Assembly (NCBI RefSeq): GCF_001905095.1
Contig: NZ_LWLS01000057.1
Span: 62,001 to 126,000, forward strand
Reading direction: 5' to 3'
Source: Micromonospora sp. CB01531
GTDB lineage: Bacteria > Actinomycetota > Actinomycetes > Mycobacteriales > Micromonosporaceae
Length of the DNA: 64,000 bases
Shown: positions 8,743 to 17,095 of the stretch, piece after piece
Position numbering within the stretch: position 1 is the stretch's first letter
Layout of the letters: every line of letters starts with the position of its first letter
Notes under the pieces: model-generated
Told to the model about the DNA's origin: nothing
The model's input: the letters and a program-made list of their open reading frames with translations, nothing else
Databases searched by the model: none
Position numbers and translations under genes: made by a program

Positions 8743-9251
8743 CGGCTCGCATCCCGCCTTCGTGGCTCGATTCCCGATGCCGGCCGGTACGCTAGGCGCG
8801 TCGGTGGGACCAGCGGCGCCGCGAGCGTCCCGCCGGACGACGGCGTGGTGGGCTCGGAGGCGGCTCGCCGGCCGCGCCGGACGGCACGGGTGCCGGGGAC
8901 CACCTCCGCGTGCGGCAGCGCCTCGAGGAACCGGTCCAGGTTGTAGCGGCACTCGCGGGCGCGCAGGTACGAGCGGCTGGACAGGGCGACTGCCACCTCG
9001 TCGAGCTCGATCCGCCAGGTCCACTGGCCGCTGGCCGGCACCGTGCCCTCGACCGGCACGATCCGGTCCATGCTGGCCTGCAGCGCCAGTACCGACTCCC
9101 GGCACGCGGCGTAGGCCGCGTGGTAGACCGCGCCCCGCCCCAGCGGGCGGTTGTTCGGTGAGACGAGCATCCACAGGACGCCGTCGTTCGGCTGTCCCTG
9201 CGGCGCCCCGGGCATCGGCGCGGCGAGGAACACGAACCGTGAACGCTGCAC
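8739..9251 (-). CDS. Conserved 170-aa protein coupled to pstC, function unknown
   Basis: 170 residues from GTG 9251, chosen because AAGGGG lies six bases upstream; a longer frame to 9437 has no such site. The N-terminal part, with motifs NDGVLWMLVSPNNRPLGRG, AYAACRESVLALQ and WRIELDEVAVALSSRSYLR, alternates strand, helix and strand, loosely recalling small beta-alpha units such as DUF1508/YegP. That resemblance is my inference. The C-terminal 45 residues are basic and Arg/Pro-rich. No signal peptide or helix is seen, so it is probably cytoplasmic. It is the first gene of the Pst-type run and overlaps pstC by four bases (ATGA), so it is expected to be made together with the transporter. A regulatory or accessory role is possible. 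Confidence 0.7.
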   Translation of the reverse strand: MQRSRFVFLAAPMPGAPQGQPNDGVLWMLVSPNNRPLGRGAVYHAAYAACRESVLALQASMDRIVPVEGTVPASGQWTWRIELDEVAVALSSRSYLRARECRYNLDRFLEALPHAEVVPGTRAVRRGRRAASEPTTPSSGGTLAAPLVPPTRLAYRPASGIEPRRRDASR

Positions 9252-9587
9252 CTCGATCCCCTTCCCTTTCGGCGCGCCTACGCGCGCTGGTTGCCGCTTC
9301 CCCAGGACTCCCGGACTGACGGGATCAGCGTCGGCAGCATCGGTGACTCGGTACGCAGCCATCCGCTCACGCCAGACGTGCAGCATGTGAACAGCGAGTA
9401 CCGAGGCATCCACCGTTCGGATACACCCAGCCGCCACGGGGCTGATCCGACATCGGTTCGTACCGATTCGTCACCCGGATCCGGTGGGAACGGCGATGGC
9501 CGCCGGCTCGGTCATCACCGGTCGGGAACGGCGATGGCCGACCGCGTCCGGCTGGACGCGGCCGGCCATCGCACCGGTCGGGTCGGT
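9252..9587. other. 336-bp gene-free stretch with promoter-side repeats and a terminator
   Basis: This gap lies between the end of the secreted protein at 9588-10337 and the start of the operon at 9251. It holds a strong hairpin (9532-9571, listed separately), a direct repeat of GGGAACGGCGATGGCCG (near 9486 and 9524), and a small inverted repeat TCGGT/ACCGA near 9454-9467. The promoter of the minus-strand Pst-type operon should be here. I could not find a convincing tandem PHO box. Confidence 0.45.
9532..9571 (-). terminator. Terminator hairpin after the 249-aa secreted protein gene
   Basis: An 18-bp stem with one mismatch (CGATGGCCGACCGCGTCC against GGACGCGGCCGGCCATCG) closes a GGCT loop. 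It starts 16 bases past the stop at 9588. It is a strong intrinsic terminator by stem length, without a T-tract. Confidence 0.7.
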
Positions 9588-10337
9588 TCAGCGGCGGGTG
9601 CCGCCCGGCTTCCCGCGACGCGTGGTGAGCCAGGCCGTACCGACCAGGGCCAGCGCCCCGAGCAGGGCGAGGATCCACCAGATGTTGGCCACCGAGGCGC
9701 CGCCGACACCGCCGTTGCCGGTCAGCCGCCGGGCCACGCCGGTCTCCGGCCCGGCGCTGCCGGGGGTCGGGGCACCGGCAGCCGGCGCGGCGGCCGGCGG
9801 AGGGCCCACCGGTGGGGCGCCGGCCGCCCCGGTCGACCCGGGCACCACCAGCGGAGCTCCGGCAGCGCGAGGCGTCGCCGGGGGCGCGCCGGCCGGGCGA
9901 CCGGCGCGCCACTGCCGCCCGGAGACGGTGATCGGGGTGATGAACCGCTCCGGGTGTACGCCCTGGGTCTCGCTGACGCACTCGACGACGACCCACCACT
10001 CCCCGTCGACCGGCGCACCGCCCAACGCGGTGGCGAAGGACCGGTTCGGCGTCGCGGTCACGGGCTGCCGGTCGTACCCGCCGGCGGTCAGCGGCCGGGC
10101 CAGGTTGCTGTACGGCCCGCCGGGCGGCCCCACCCGCAGCTGGGCGTTACGGCCGAACCCGGCCGGGCAGGGTGCCGACGTGGTGGCGCTGGCGAAGACC
10201 GGGGCGGCGTCGACACTCCCGCTGGTCGCCGAGATTTGCACCCCGCCGAGCGGGGCGGCCCGGGCCGGCGTGGGAAGGACGAGGCCGGCCGCCAGAGTGC
10301 TCGCGGCCGCGGCGAGGACAGACAGTTTTCGAAGCAC
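9588..10337 (-). CDS. Secreted, membrane-anchored paralog of the 1-620 protein
   Basis: 249 residues. Signal peptide 1-27 (TPARA-AP). Residues 28-140 repeat the domain of the protein at 1-620: SGSVDAAPVF, APCPAGFGRNAQLRVGPPGG, NLARPL, TPNRSF and WWVVVECVSETQGVHPE. Instead of Ig repeats it has a Pro/Ala/Gly-rich stalk (about 150-215), one membrane helix (NIWWILALLGALALVGTAWL) and a basic tail, so the domain is displayed outside the cell. Two cysteines are conserved between the paralogs and may form a disulfide. Function is unknown. It lies just upstream of the Pst-type operon, on the same strand but separated by a terminator. Confidence 0.75.
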   Translation of the reverse strand: MLRKLSVLAAAASTLAAGLVLPTPARAAPLGGVQISATSGSVDAAPVFASATTSAPCPAGFGRNAQLRVGPPGGPYSNLARPLTAGGYDRQPVTATPNRSFATALGGAPVDGEWWVVVECVSETQGVHPERFITPITVSGRQWRAGRPAGAPPATPRAAGAPLVVPGSTGAAGAPPVGPPPAAAPAAGAPTPGSAGPETGVARRLTGNGGVGGASVANIWWILALLGALALVGTAWLTTRRGKPGGTRR

Positions 10338-10426
10338 ACCGCCGGTCTAGGCCCACAGTGGAACCGCCCGCAAACCGGGAGTCACGCGCCGGACAGCCAG
10401 CAGGTGAACAGGCGACGGCGGCAACT

Positions 10427-10450
10427 GCGCCGGCCCGCGCGGGCCGGCGC
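10427..10450 (-). terminator. Perfect 24-bp palindrome after mqnE
   Basis: GCGCCGGCCCGC is followed directly by its own reverse complement, six bases past the mqnE stop codon at 10456. It is likely the mqnE terminator. Confidence 0.6.
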
Positions 10451-10455
10451 CGAGG

Positions 10456-11625
10456 TCAGGCCCAGACCTGCTGCGGCTCGGCCCGGCGCTCGGCCAGCGA
10501 CGGGGCCGGATCGTACTCGCGGACGGTCTCGTAGCGGGTGTTCCGCTCGACCGGGCGGAAGCCGGCGTCCCAGATCAGGTGCAGCAGGTCGTCCCGGTGC
10601 ATGGTGTTCGGCGTGCCGTACGCGTCGGCGTCGTGGGTGATCTTGTATTCCACGACCGAGCCGTCCAGGTCGTCCACCCCGAAGTTCAGCGAGAGCTGGG
10701 CTACCGAGAGACCGTGCATCACCCAGAAGCACTTCACGTGCGGGACGTTGTCGAAGAGCAGCCGGGAGACGGCGAAGGTCTTCAGCGACTCGGCCGGGGA
10801 CGCCATCGTGGTGCGGGCCTGGATCCGGTTACGGATCTTGCCGTCCGCGGAGTCGACGAAGTCGTGCTGGTAGCGCAGCGGGATGAAGACCTGGAAGCCG
10901 CCCGTCTCGTCCTGCAGCTCACGCAGCCGCAGCACGTGGTCGACCCGGTGCCGGGGCTCCTCGATGTGGCCGTAGAGCATGGTCGACGGCGTCTTCATGC
11001 CCTTCGAGTGGGCCAGCCGGTGGATCCGCGACCAGTCCTCCCAGTGGCAGGCATGGTCGACGATGTGCTGCCGGACCTCCCAGTCGAAGATCTCCGCGCC
11101 ACCGCCGGTCAGCGACTCCAGGCCGGCGTCCATCAGCTCGTCCAGGATCTCGTCCGCGCTCAGGCCGCTGATCTTCTCGAACCACTGCACCTCGGTGGCG
11201 GTGAACGCCTTGAGGTTGACGTTGGGCAGTGCGGCCTTCAGCTCCCGCAGCACCTTCGGGTAGTAGCGCCAGGGCAGGCTCGGGTGCAGCCCGTTGACGA
11301 TGTGCAGCTCGGTGAGCTGCTCGTCCTCCATCTCCTTGGCCTTGCGGACCGCCTCGTCGATTCGCATCGTGTAGGCGTCCTTCTCACCCGGCTTGCGCTG
11401 GAAGGAGCAGTACGCGCACGAGGCGGAGCAGACGTTGGTGAGGTTGAGGTGCCGGTTGACGTTGAACATCACCCGGTCGCCGTTCAGCTCGGTGCGCTTG
11501 TGGTGGGCCAGTCGCCCGAGCCAGACGAGGTCGTCGGACGCGTAGAGAGCGACGCCATCCTCGCGGCTCAGCCGCTCCCCCGCGTAGACCTTCGCTTCGA
11601 GCTCGCGCTTGAGTCCGGCGTCCAT
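10456..11625 (-). CDS. mqnE: Aminodeoxyfutalosine synthase MqnE (radical SAM)
   Basis: 389 residues from ATG 11625. A longer frame to 11721 is open, but family length and alignment fit MDAGLKREL as the start. The radical SAM cluster motif is C66-x3-C70-x2-C73 (CSASCAYC). Other conserved stretches are NVNRHLNLTN, HIVNGLHPSLP, GGGAEIF and STMLYGHIEEP. The enzyme joins 3-enolpyruvyl-benzoate (from chorismate via MqnA) to SAM to give aminodeoxyfutalosine in the futalosine pathway to menaquinone. Late-pathway genes mqnL, mqnP and mqnM lie about 10 kb away (20784-24975). It is transcribed divergently from the NlpC gene at 11868. Confidence 0.95.
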   Translation of the reverse strand: MDAGLKRELEAKVYAGERLSREDGVALYASDDLVWLGRLAHHKRTELNGDRVMFNVNRHLNLTNVCSASCAYCSFQRKPGEKDAYTMRIDEAVRKAKEMEDEQLTELHIVNGLHPSLPWRYYPKVLRELKAALPNVNLKAFTATEVQWFEKISGLSADEILDELMDAGLESLTGGGAEIFDWEVRQHIVDHACHWEDWSRIHRLAHSKGMKTPSTMLYGHIEEPRHRVDHVLRLRELQDETGGFQVFIPLRYQHDFVDSADGKIRNRIQARTTMASPAESLKTFAVSRLLFDNVPHVKCFWVMHGLSVAQLSLNFGVDDLDGSVVEYKITHDADAYGTPNTMHRDDLLHLIWDAGFRPVERNTRYETVREYDPAPSLAERRAEPQQVWA

Positions 11626-11867
11626 CCGAAAGCCACGTCCCTTCCACCCGCTGTCCCGGTCGAGCGTACGTCGGCCCTCCGACGAACCGCCGACGCGGTC
11701 AACCGCAGCGACCAAGTTCACCGGCCGCCCGTTCGGCTGTCACCCTCCGCACATCGACATAGCTGCGCCGGTGAGGTAAGACAGGATGGGGCGGAACACA
11801 CACTGGCACCGTCCCGGTTCACCGCGCCCACCTCGCGCGGAAGACGCCACACCGGACGGGGAGCGGA

Positions 11868-13439
11868 ATGGGCTACAGCAAGCAGGGTCGACGGCAACGA
11901 CGCAGGAGCCCGGTGATCTCTCCGGTGCTGCGGCCGAAGCTCTGGTCCGCTCTGCTCGGCGTGGTGGCGGCCGCGGCGCTCGCCACCCCGGTCTGGGCCG
12001 ATCCGCTTCCCGACACCATTCCCAACGCCGGCTCCCGGCCGGAGGTCACGGGCACCTTCCAGCTGCCCGCCTCGGTGCCCGGCATGCCCGGCGTCACGCC
12101 CTCGGGCGGGCTCGGCGTCACCCCCGGCGTCACCAACCCGGCCGACGGCCCGCTGATCGCCCAGATCAATCAGGCCGACACGCGGGTCGCCCAACTCGGC
12201 GAGGACCTGATCCGGCTGAAGGGCGACCGCGATGCGGCGCAGGCCCAGCTCGCCACCGCCACCGCCACGCTCAGGGAAGCCGAGGACGCGCTCGCGCAGG
12301 CCCGGCGGAAGGCCGAGACGGCCGCCGCCGACGCGGTCAAGGCCGCGGCCGCGCTCCCGCCCGGCGACTTCGGCACCGACCTGCGCGACCTGAACGCCCT
12401 GCAGCGCATCATCCGCGGCGACAAGGCCGAGGGCGCCACCGGCGCCGTGGACGGCGAGGTCGCCCGGGCCACCGGCGCCGAGAAGATCGCCCGGGAGGCG
12501 TACACGGCCGCGCAGCAGCGCGCCACCGACACCGCCGCGGCGTACACCAAGGTCGAAGCGGACCTGCGCCAGCAGGAAGCCGCGCTGCTCAAGCTGCGGA
12601 AGGACAACGCCGCGCTGCTGCTCGAGGCGGCCCGGCGCGAGGACGCCGCCGAGCAGCAGATCGGCAGCTCGTACGTCAGCAACCAGAGCGTCAGCGGGAT
12701 GGTCGCCCACCCGACGGCGCTGGCCGCCGTGCGGTACGCCCTCGCCCAGCTCGGCGACCCGTACCTTTGGGCGGCGGAAGGACCAGACCGCTTCGACTGC
12801 TCCGGGCTGATGCTCGCCTCGTACCAGTCAGCCGGCTACCGTGGCCTGCCGCGGGTCTCCCGCGACCAGTACTACGCCACCCGCTCCCGCACCGTCGACC
12901 CGAACGCGCTTCTCCCGGGTGACCTGCTCTTCTTCGCCTCCGGGAGCAGTTGGACCACCATCCACCACGTCGCCATGTACATCGGCAACGGCAAGATGGT
13001 CGAGGCGCCGCGCACCGGGGACGTCGTCAAGATCTCGGTGGTCCGCTGGAGCCGGCTCTACGCCGCCACCCGGGTGGTCGGCGCGGTCCCCGCCCCGGCC
13101 ACCCCCGCGCCAGCCCCGACCCAGCCGACCGCTCCAGCGACGCCGAAGCCCACCCAGACGGCCACCCCGAAGCCCACCCAGACCGCCACCCCGAAGCCGA
13201 CCAAGCCGCCGACGCCGCAGCCCACCTCGCCCAGCCCCAGCCCCAGCCCGTCGACCTCGCCAAGCACCTCGCCGTCGCCCAGTCCGTCCGACTCGCCGTC
13301 CCCCTCGGCGACGAGCGGTTCGCCGACCACCGCGCCGGACGACGCGACCAGCAGCGCGCCGGCCTCGACGACGAGCGCCGCCGATCCGTCCAACAGCGCG
13401 GCCGAGAGCAAGTCGGCCAGCCCGAGCACCGGGAGCTGA
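11868..13439 (+). CDS. NlpC/P60 peptidoglycan endopeptidase with coiled coil
   Basis: 523 residues; ATG 11868 follows GGGGAG. A basic N-terminus and signal peptide (about 1-45) lead into a long Ala/Gln-rich coiled coil (about 95-275). The NlpC/P60 domain follows (about 282-400): GDPYLWAAEGPDRFDCSGL carries the catalytic cysteine (about C311), and TTIHHVAMYIGNG carries the histidine. The C-terminal 120 residues are a low-complexity Pro/Thr/Ser tail with TPKPTQTA repeats. The order coiled coil then NlpC matches actinobacterial RipA/RipC-like D,L-endopeptidases that cut peptide stems in the wall during division or growth. I looked for the c-di-AMP riboswitch common before such genes and did not see one. 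Confidence 0.9.
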   Translation: MGYSKQGRRQRRRSPVISPVLRPKLWSALLGVVAAAALATPVWADPLPDTIPNAGSRPEVTGTFQLPASVPGMPGVTPSGGLGVTPGVTNPADGPLIAQINQADTRVAQLGEDLIRLKGDRDAAQAQLATATATLREAEDALAQARRKAETAAADAVKAAAALPPGDFGTDLRDLNALQRIIRGDKAEGATGAVDGEVARATGAEKIAREAYTAAQQRATDTAAAYTKVEADLRQQEAALLKLRKDNAALLLEAARREDAAEQQIGSSYVSNQSVSGMVAHPTALAAVRYALAQLGDPYLWAAEGPDRFDCSGLMLASYQSAGYRGLPRVSRDQYYATRSRTVDPNALLPGDLLFFASGSSWTTIHHVAMYIGNGKMVEAPRTGDVVKISVVRWSRLYAATRVVGAVPAPATPAPAPTQPTAPATPKPTQTATPKPTQTATPKPTKPPTPQPTSPSPSPSPSTSPSTSPSPSPSDSPSPSATSGSPTTAPDDATSSAPASTTSAADPSNSAAESKSASPSTGS

Positions 13440-13551
13440 CCCAACCGTCCACTCCGGCTGTGCGGCCGGGCCGGAATGTGGCACGGTGAGAATCAGGCAC
13501 TTCCGGCCGGCGCCACGGCCCGGGGGCGAGCGTGGGCGCGGAGGGGCGAGC

Positions 13552-14781
13552 ATGGGCGAGCACGAGATTCCGGCGGAGACGGTCCACCCCGGATCCGAGC
13601 CCGGCCGCACCGACCGGCCGGCCGGGACGGAGACCGGCCGGGACGGCGCCGCGCACGCCGCGGTCGTGGTGGCCCGGGCCCGGGTGGGTGTCCCCGCCCG
13701 GGCGGCGGTCCCGGACCGCCCGTCCGACCAGGACGGCGCGGCGGCCGGCGGTCCCGGACCGGCGCCGACGAGCGCCCCGCCCGCGCCACGGGTCTCCGGT
13801 TCCGCACGGGTGCCCGTCCCCGAGGGGAAGTCGCCGGCACCGGTGCCGGCCATGCCGCGTGCCGAGGCGGAACAGGCCCGGGCCAGCGCCGCCGTACCGG
13901 GGCTGAACCGGGCCTCGCCGGGCGAGGTCGCCGACGCGGTGGTGGCGAAGGCCGGGGTGGCCAAGGTCTACCGCGGAAGTCCGGTCAACCCGGAGCCGCC
14001 CGAGCCGGCACAGCCACCGGAGCCGGCTCAACCACCGACGCCGCCCACGCCGGAACCCGAGCCGGCGCCGACCCCCGTACCGGGCCCGACCCCACCGTCG
14101 CCGGCGCCGCCCATACCGGAACCGGAGCCGCCGTTCCGCCCGACGCCGCCGGTGCCCAACCCGCCGCCCGGGCCCACCCCGCCGGGACCGGTCCCGCCGA
14201 TGCCGACGCCGCCGGCGCCGCCGCCGGCCCCGCCGGTGCCCGCGCCCCCGCCGCCGCCCGGCCCCATGCCGGCCCCGCCGTTCCCGCCACCGCCCGCGAC
14301 TGCCGGTGTCCTCGGGTCGCCGTCCGCGCCGACCGCCCGGGCGAGCGCGTCGGTCTCGGCGCCGCCCGCGTCGGCCGCCGCCCCGCCGCTGGTGCCGGCA
14401 CCCGCGCTGCCGACCTGGCCGCCCTCGACCACCCCGACCGGGCCGGCCGATCGCGGCGGCGCCCCGGCGTACCCGGCGAGCCGGCCGCCCTACCAGGGCG
14501 GTCCCGACCTGGCCGGCACGGTGTACGGCGGCACCGACGGGCCCGGCTTCACCACGGTGTCGTTCCCGCAGGGCAGCCCGCTGGAGAACTCCGGCTCGCT
14601 GACCGGGCACATCCTGGCTCAGGGTTGGGCCGAGGACGCCCCGGCGACCCGGTCCAGCAACACCAGGGTGGTGATCGTGCTGGCCGCCTCGCTCGCCCTG
14701 CTGATCGCGATCAGCCTGCTGGTGGTGTTCCTGGCCAACGACGCGCTGAGCGGGTTGGCCGACGCTGCGGTGAGCAAATGA
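13552..14781 (+). CDS. Proline-rich single-pass membrane protein, function unknown
   Basis: 409 residues; ATG 13552 is preceded by GAGGGG. There is no signal peptide. The first 150 residues are Ala/Pro/Arg-rich with acidic stretches. About residues 145-245 are almost pure Pro-rich sequence (PEPEPAPTPVPGPTPP type). The end holds a short ordered segment (GTVYGGTDGPGFTTVSFPQG), one membrane helix (VVIVLAASLALLIAISLLVVF) and about 15 outer residues. The predicted topology is cytoplasmic Pro-rich domain with a C-terminal helix. It follows the NlpC gene by 112 bp on the same strand. The very low complexity means similarity searches will be unreliable. The frame is supported by the start signal and by the clean terminal helix. 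Confidence 0.65.
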   Translation: MGEHEIPAETVHPGSEPGRTDRPAGTETGRDGAAHAAVVVARARVGVPARAAVPDRPSDQDGAAAGGPGPAPTSAPPAPRVSGSARVPVPEGKSPAPVPAMPRAEAEQARASAAVPGLNRASPGEVADAVVAKAGVAKVYRGSPVNPEPPEPAQPPEPAQPPTPPTPEPEPAPTPVPGPTPPSPAPPIPEPEPPFRPTPPVPNPPPGPTPPGPVPPMPTPPAPPPAPPVPAPPPPPGPMPAPPFPPPPATAGVLGSPSAPTARASASVSAPPASAAAPPLVPAPALPTWPPSTTPTGPADRGGAPAYPASRPPYQGGPDLAGTVYGGTDGPGFTTVSFPQGSPLENSGSLTGHILAQGWAEDAPATRSSNTRVVIVLAASLALLIAISLLVVFLANDALSGLADAAVSK

Positions 14782-14965
14782 CGGGGTGAGCCCGCCCACT
14801 ACCGCCTCGCGGCACCGCGCCGTACCCATTGTCCCGCCGTACACTTGTGGAGATCACTGACCCGGCGCGCCGTTGCGCGCCCATGGGCGATCTTGCGGGC
14901 GATTCGGCGGCGTGCAGCGCTGCGGCAGGCCATCGCGAAGATGCGCCCCGCTCGAAAGGCATTTC

Positions 14966-16957
14966 TTGACCACCTTCGCCGCCCCTGGCACGTCCCCGTC
15001 CGCCGACTTCACCCCGATGCCGGAGCTTCCGGCCACCGAGACCCCCGGCTTCGCCGCCCTGGGCCTGCCCCGGCAACTGGTCGACGCGCTGGCCCGCCAG
15101 GGCATCACCACCCCGTTCGAGATCCAGCGGGCCACCCTGCCGGACGCCCTCGCCGGCCGGGACGTGCTGGGCCGGGGCCAGACCGGTTCCGGCAAGACCC
15201 TCGCCTTCGGCCTGCCGGTGATCGCCCGGCTCGCCGAGCGCAACCGGGCCCGGCCGCTGCACCCGCGCGCACTGGTCCTAGTGCCCACCCGCGAGCTGGC
15301 CATGCAGGTCAACGACGCGCTGGTGCCGCTCGGCAAGTCCGTCGGCATCTTCCTCAAGACCGCTGTCGGCGGCGTCCCGTACGACCGCCAGATCGACGCG
15401 CTGCGCCGGGGCGTGGAGATCATCGTGGCCACCCCGGGGCGGCTCGGCGACCTCATCGAGCGCGGGATCTGCCGCCTCGACGACGTCGAGATCACCGTGC
15501 TCGACGAGGCCGACCAGATGGCCGACATGGGCTTCCTGCCCGAGGTCACCGAGCTGCTCGCGAAGACCCCGGCGGGCGCCCAGCGGCTGCTCTTCTCGGC
15601 GACCCTGGACAACGACGTGGACACGCTGGTCAAGCGGTTCATGACCGACCCGGTCACCCACTCGACCGCGCCGCCCACCGCTGCGGTGTCCACCATGGAT
15701 CACCACCTGCTGCTGATCCCGCCGCACGACAAGTTCGCCGTGGCGGCCTCCATCGCGGCCCGGGACGGCCGCACCATGCTCTTCGCGCGTACGCAGCTCG
15801 GTGTGGACCGGCTGGTCGAACAGCTCGCCGCGGTGGGCGTACGCGCTGGCGGCCTGCACGGCGGCAAGACCCAGCGGATGCGTACCCGGACCCTGGCCGA
15901 GTTCCGTGAGGGCCGGATGAGCGTGCTGGTCGCCACCGATGTGGCGGCCCGGGGCATCCACGTCGACGGGGTGTCGCTGGTGCTGCACGTGGACCCGCCG
16001 AAGGACCCGAAGGACTACCTGCACCGGGCGGGGCGTACCGCCCGGGCCGGCGAGTCGGGTGCGGTGGCGACCCTGGTGCTGCCGAAGCAGCGCCGGACCA
16101 CGCTGGCCATGCTGGAGAAGGCGGGCGTCGAGCCGGCCCAGACCCGGGTCCGCGCTGGCGACCCGGCGCTGGCCGAGCTGACCGGTGCCCGCGAGCCGAG
16201 CGGGGTGCCGGTCCGCGACGAGCCCGAGCCGCGCCGGCACGGCGACCGCCCGTCCGGCCCACGCCGGTTCGGCGACCGCCGCGAGCGCGGCTCCGCGGAG
16301 CGCCGCGAGCGGAGCTACCCGGACCGGGGCGAGCGCAGCTTCGCCGACCGCGGCGAGCGCGGCTACCCGGACCGGAGCGAGCGCCGCGAGCGCGGCTTCG
16401 CCGACCGGGGCGAGCGCAGCTTCGCCGACCGCGGCGAGCGCAGCTTCACGAACCGGGGCGAGCGCCGCGAGCGCAGCTTCGCAGACCGGGGCGAGCGCAG
16501 CTTCGCCGACCGCGGCGAGCGCGGCTACCCGGACCGGGGCGAGCGCCGCGAGCGCAGCTACCCGGACCGCGGCGAGCGCAGCTTCACCAACCGGGGCGAG
16601 CGCGGCTACCCGGACCGGAGCGAGCGCAGCTTCGCGGACCGGGGCGAGCGGCGCGAGCGGGGCTCCGTGGACGGGCGCGGCGAGCAACGGTACGGCGACC
16701 GCGGTGACCAGCGCTCCGGCCGACCCTCGTGGGAGCGGCGCGAGCCCGCCGCGGACCGACGCTTCGGCGACCGGGACCGGGACACGTTCGACCGCGACGG
16801 CCGGGGCGAGCGGCGTTTCGGCGACCGCGACGGCCGGGGCGACTACCGGCCGACCGACCGTCGGGTCGGGTTCCGGCCAGAGGGCCGGGGCCGCGACGAC
16901 CGGTCGCGCGACGACCGGCGCGGCTTCGGCGGGCGGCCGCCGGCCCGCACCCACTGA
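14966..16957 (+). CDS. DEAD-box RNA helicase with octapeptide RG-rich tail
   Basis: 663 residues from TTG 14966, chosen because GAAAGG lies six bases upstream; the frame is open back to ATG 14873 without a comparable site. The helicase core spans residues about 20-400: Q motif region FAALGLPRQLVDALARQGI, motif I GRGQTGSGKT, motif II VLDEADQMADMGF, motif III LFSATLD, motif VI HRAGRTARAG. It unwinds RNA using ATP and probably acts in ribosome assembly or cold-adapted RNA handling. The tail from about residue 425 is Arg/Gly/Asp-rich and includes 13 tandem eight-residue units of SFADRGER type (see the repeat entry), then FGDRD-type repeats. Such tails usually bind RNA non-specifically. The 5' leader (14790-14965) contains no clear gene. 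Confidence 0.93.
   Translation: MTTFAAPGTSPSADFTPMPELPATETPGFAALGLPRQLVDALARQGITTPFEIQRATLPDALAGRDVLGRGQTGSGKTLAFGLPVIARLAERNRARPLHPRALVLVPTRELAMQVNDALVPLGKSVGIFLKTAVGGVPYDRQIDALRRGVEIIVATPGRLGDLIERGICRLDDVEITVLDEADQMADMGFLPEVTELLAKTPAGAQRLLFSATLDNDVDTLVKRFMTDPVTHSTAPPTAAVSTMDHHLLLIPPHDKFAVAASIAARDGRTMLFARTQLGVDRLVEQLAAVGVRAGGLHGGKTQRMRTRTLAEFREGRMSVLVATDVAARGIHVDGVSLVLHVDPPKDPKDYLHRAGRTARAGESGAVATLVLPKQRRTTLAMLEKAGVEPAQTRVRAGDPALAELTGAREPSGVPVRDEPEPRRHGDRPSGPRRFGDRRERGSAERRERSYPDRGERSFADRGERGYPDRSERRERGFADRGERSFADRGERSFTNRGERRERSFADRGERSFADRGERGYPDRGERRERSYPDRGERSFTNRGERGYPDRSERSFADRGERRERGSVDGRGEQRYGDRGDQRSGRPSWERREPAADRRFGDRDRDTFDRDGRGERRFGDRDGRGDYRPTDRRVGFRPEGRGRDDRSRDDRRGFGGRPPARTH
16313..16659 (+). 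repeat. 24-bp coding minisatellite in the helicase tail
   Basis: Thirteen units of eight codons, consensus (S/G)(F/Y)(A/P/T)(D/N)R(G/S)ER, with RER triplets inserted after four of them. Unit types SFADRGER, GYPDRGER and SFTNRGER recur in mixed order, which suggests repeated unequal exchange. All length changes preserve the frame. Confidence 0.85.
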
Positions 16958-17013
16958 CCGGGCGAGAATCGCCGGCCCGACGGGTCCCGCCCGCCGGCAC
17001 CACCAGCCTGATG

Positions 17014-17049
17014 GACGCCGCCGTCGAGCGACTGCTCGGCGGCGGCGTC
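17014..17049 (+). terminator. Hairpin after the helicase gene
   Basis: GACGCCGCCG pairs with CGGCGGCGTC across a 16-base loop, in the 138-bp gap after the helicase stop at 16957. It is probably the helicase terminator. Confidence 0.45.
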
Positions 17050-17095
17050 GCCGCATCCCGCGACGGCGTCGGTCGGGTGGCGTAACGTCCGGTTC

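Noticed and set aside
9588..10337. LPxTG-type sortase anchor on the 249-aa secreted protein
   Set aside because: The C-terminus has a membrane helix and basic tail, but no LPxTG or similar sorting motif precedes it; a plain membrane anchor is the better reading.
11722..11867. Possible c-di-AMP riboswitch before the NlpC/P60 gene
   Set aside because: Such elements are common before actinobacterial wall hydrolases, but I could not find the conserved core motifs in this 146-bp region.
14790..14965. Small upstream gene or cold-shock leader before the DEAD-box helicase
   Set aside because: No stop-delimited small frame with a ribosome site is present, and no clear leader structure could be assigned by eye.
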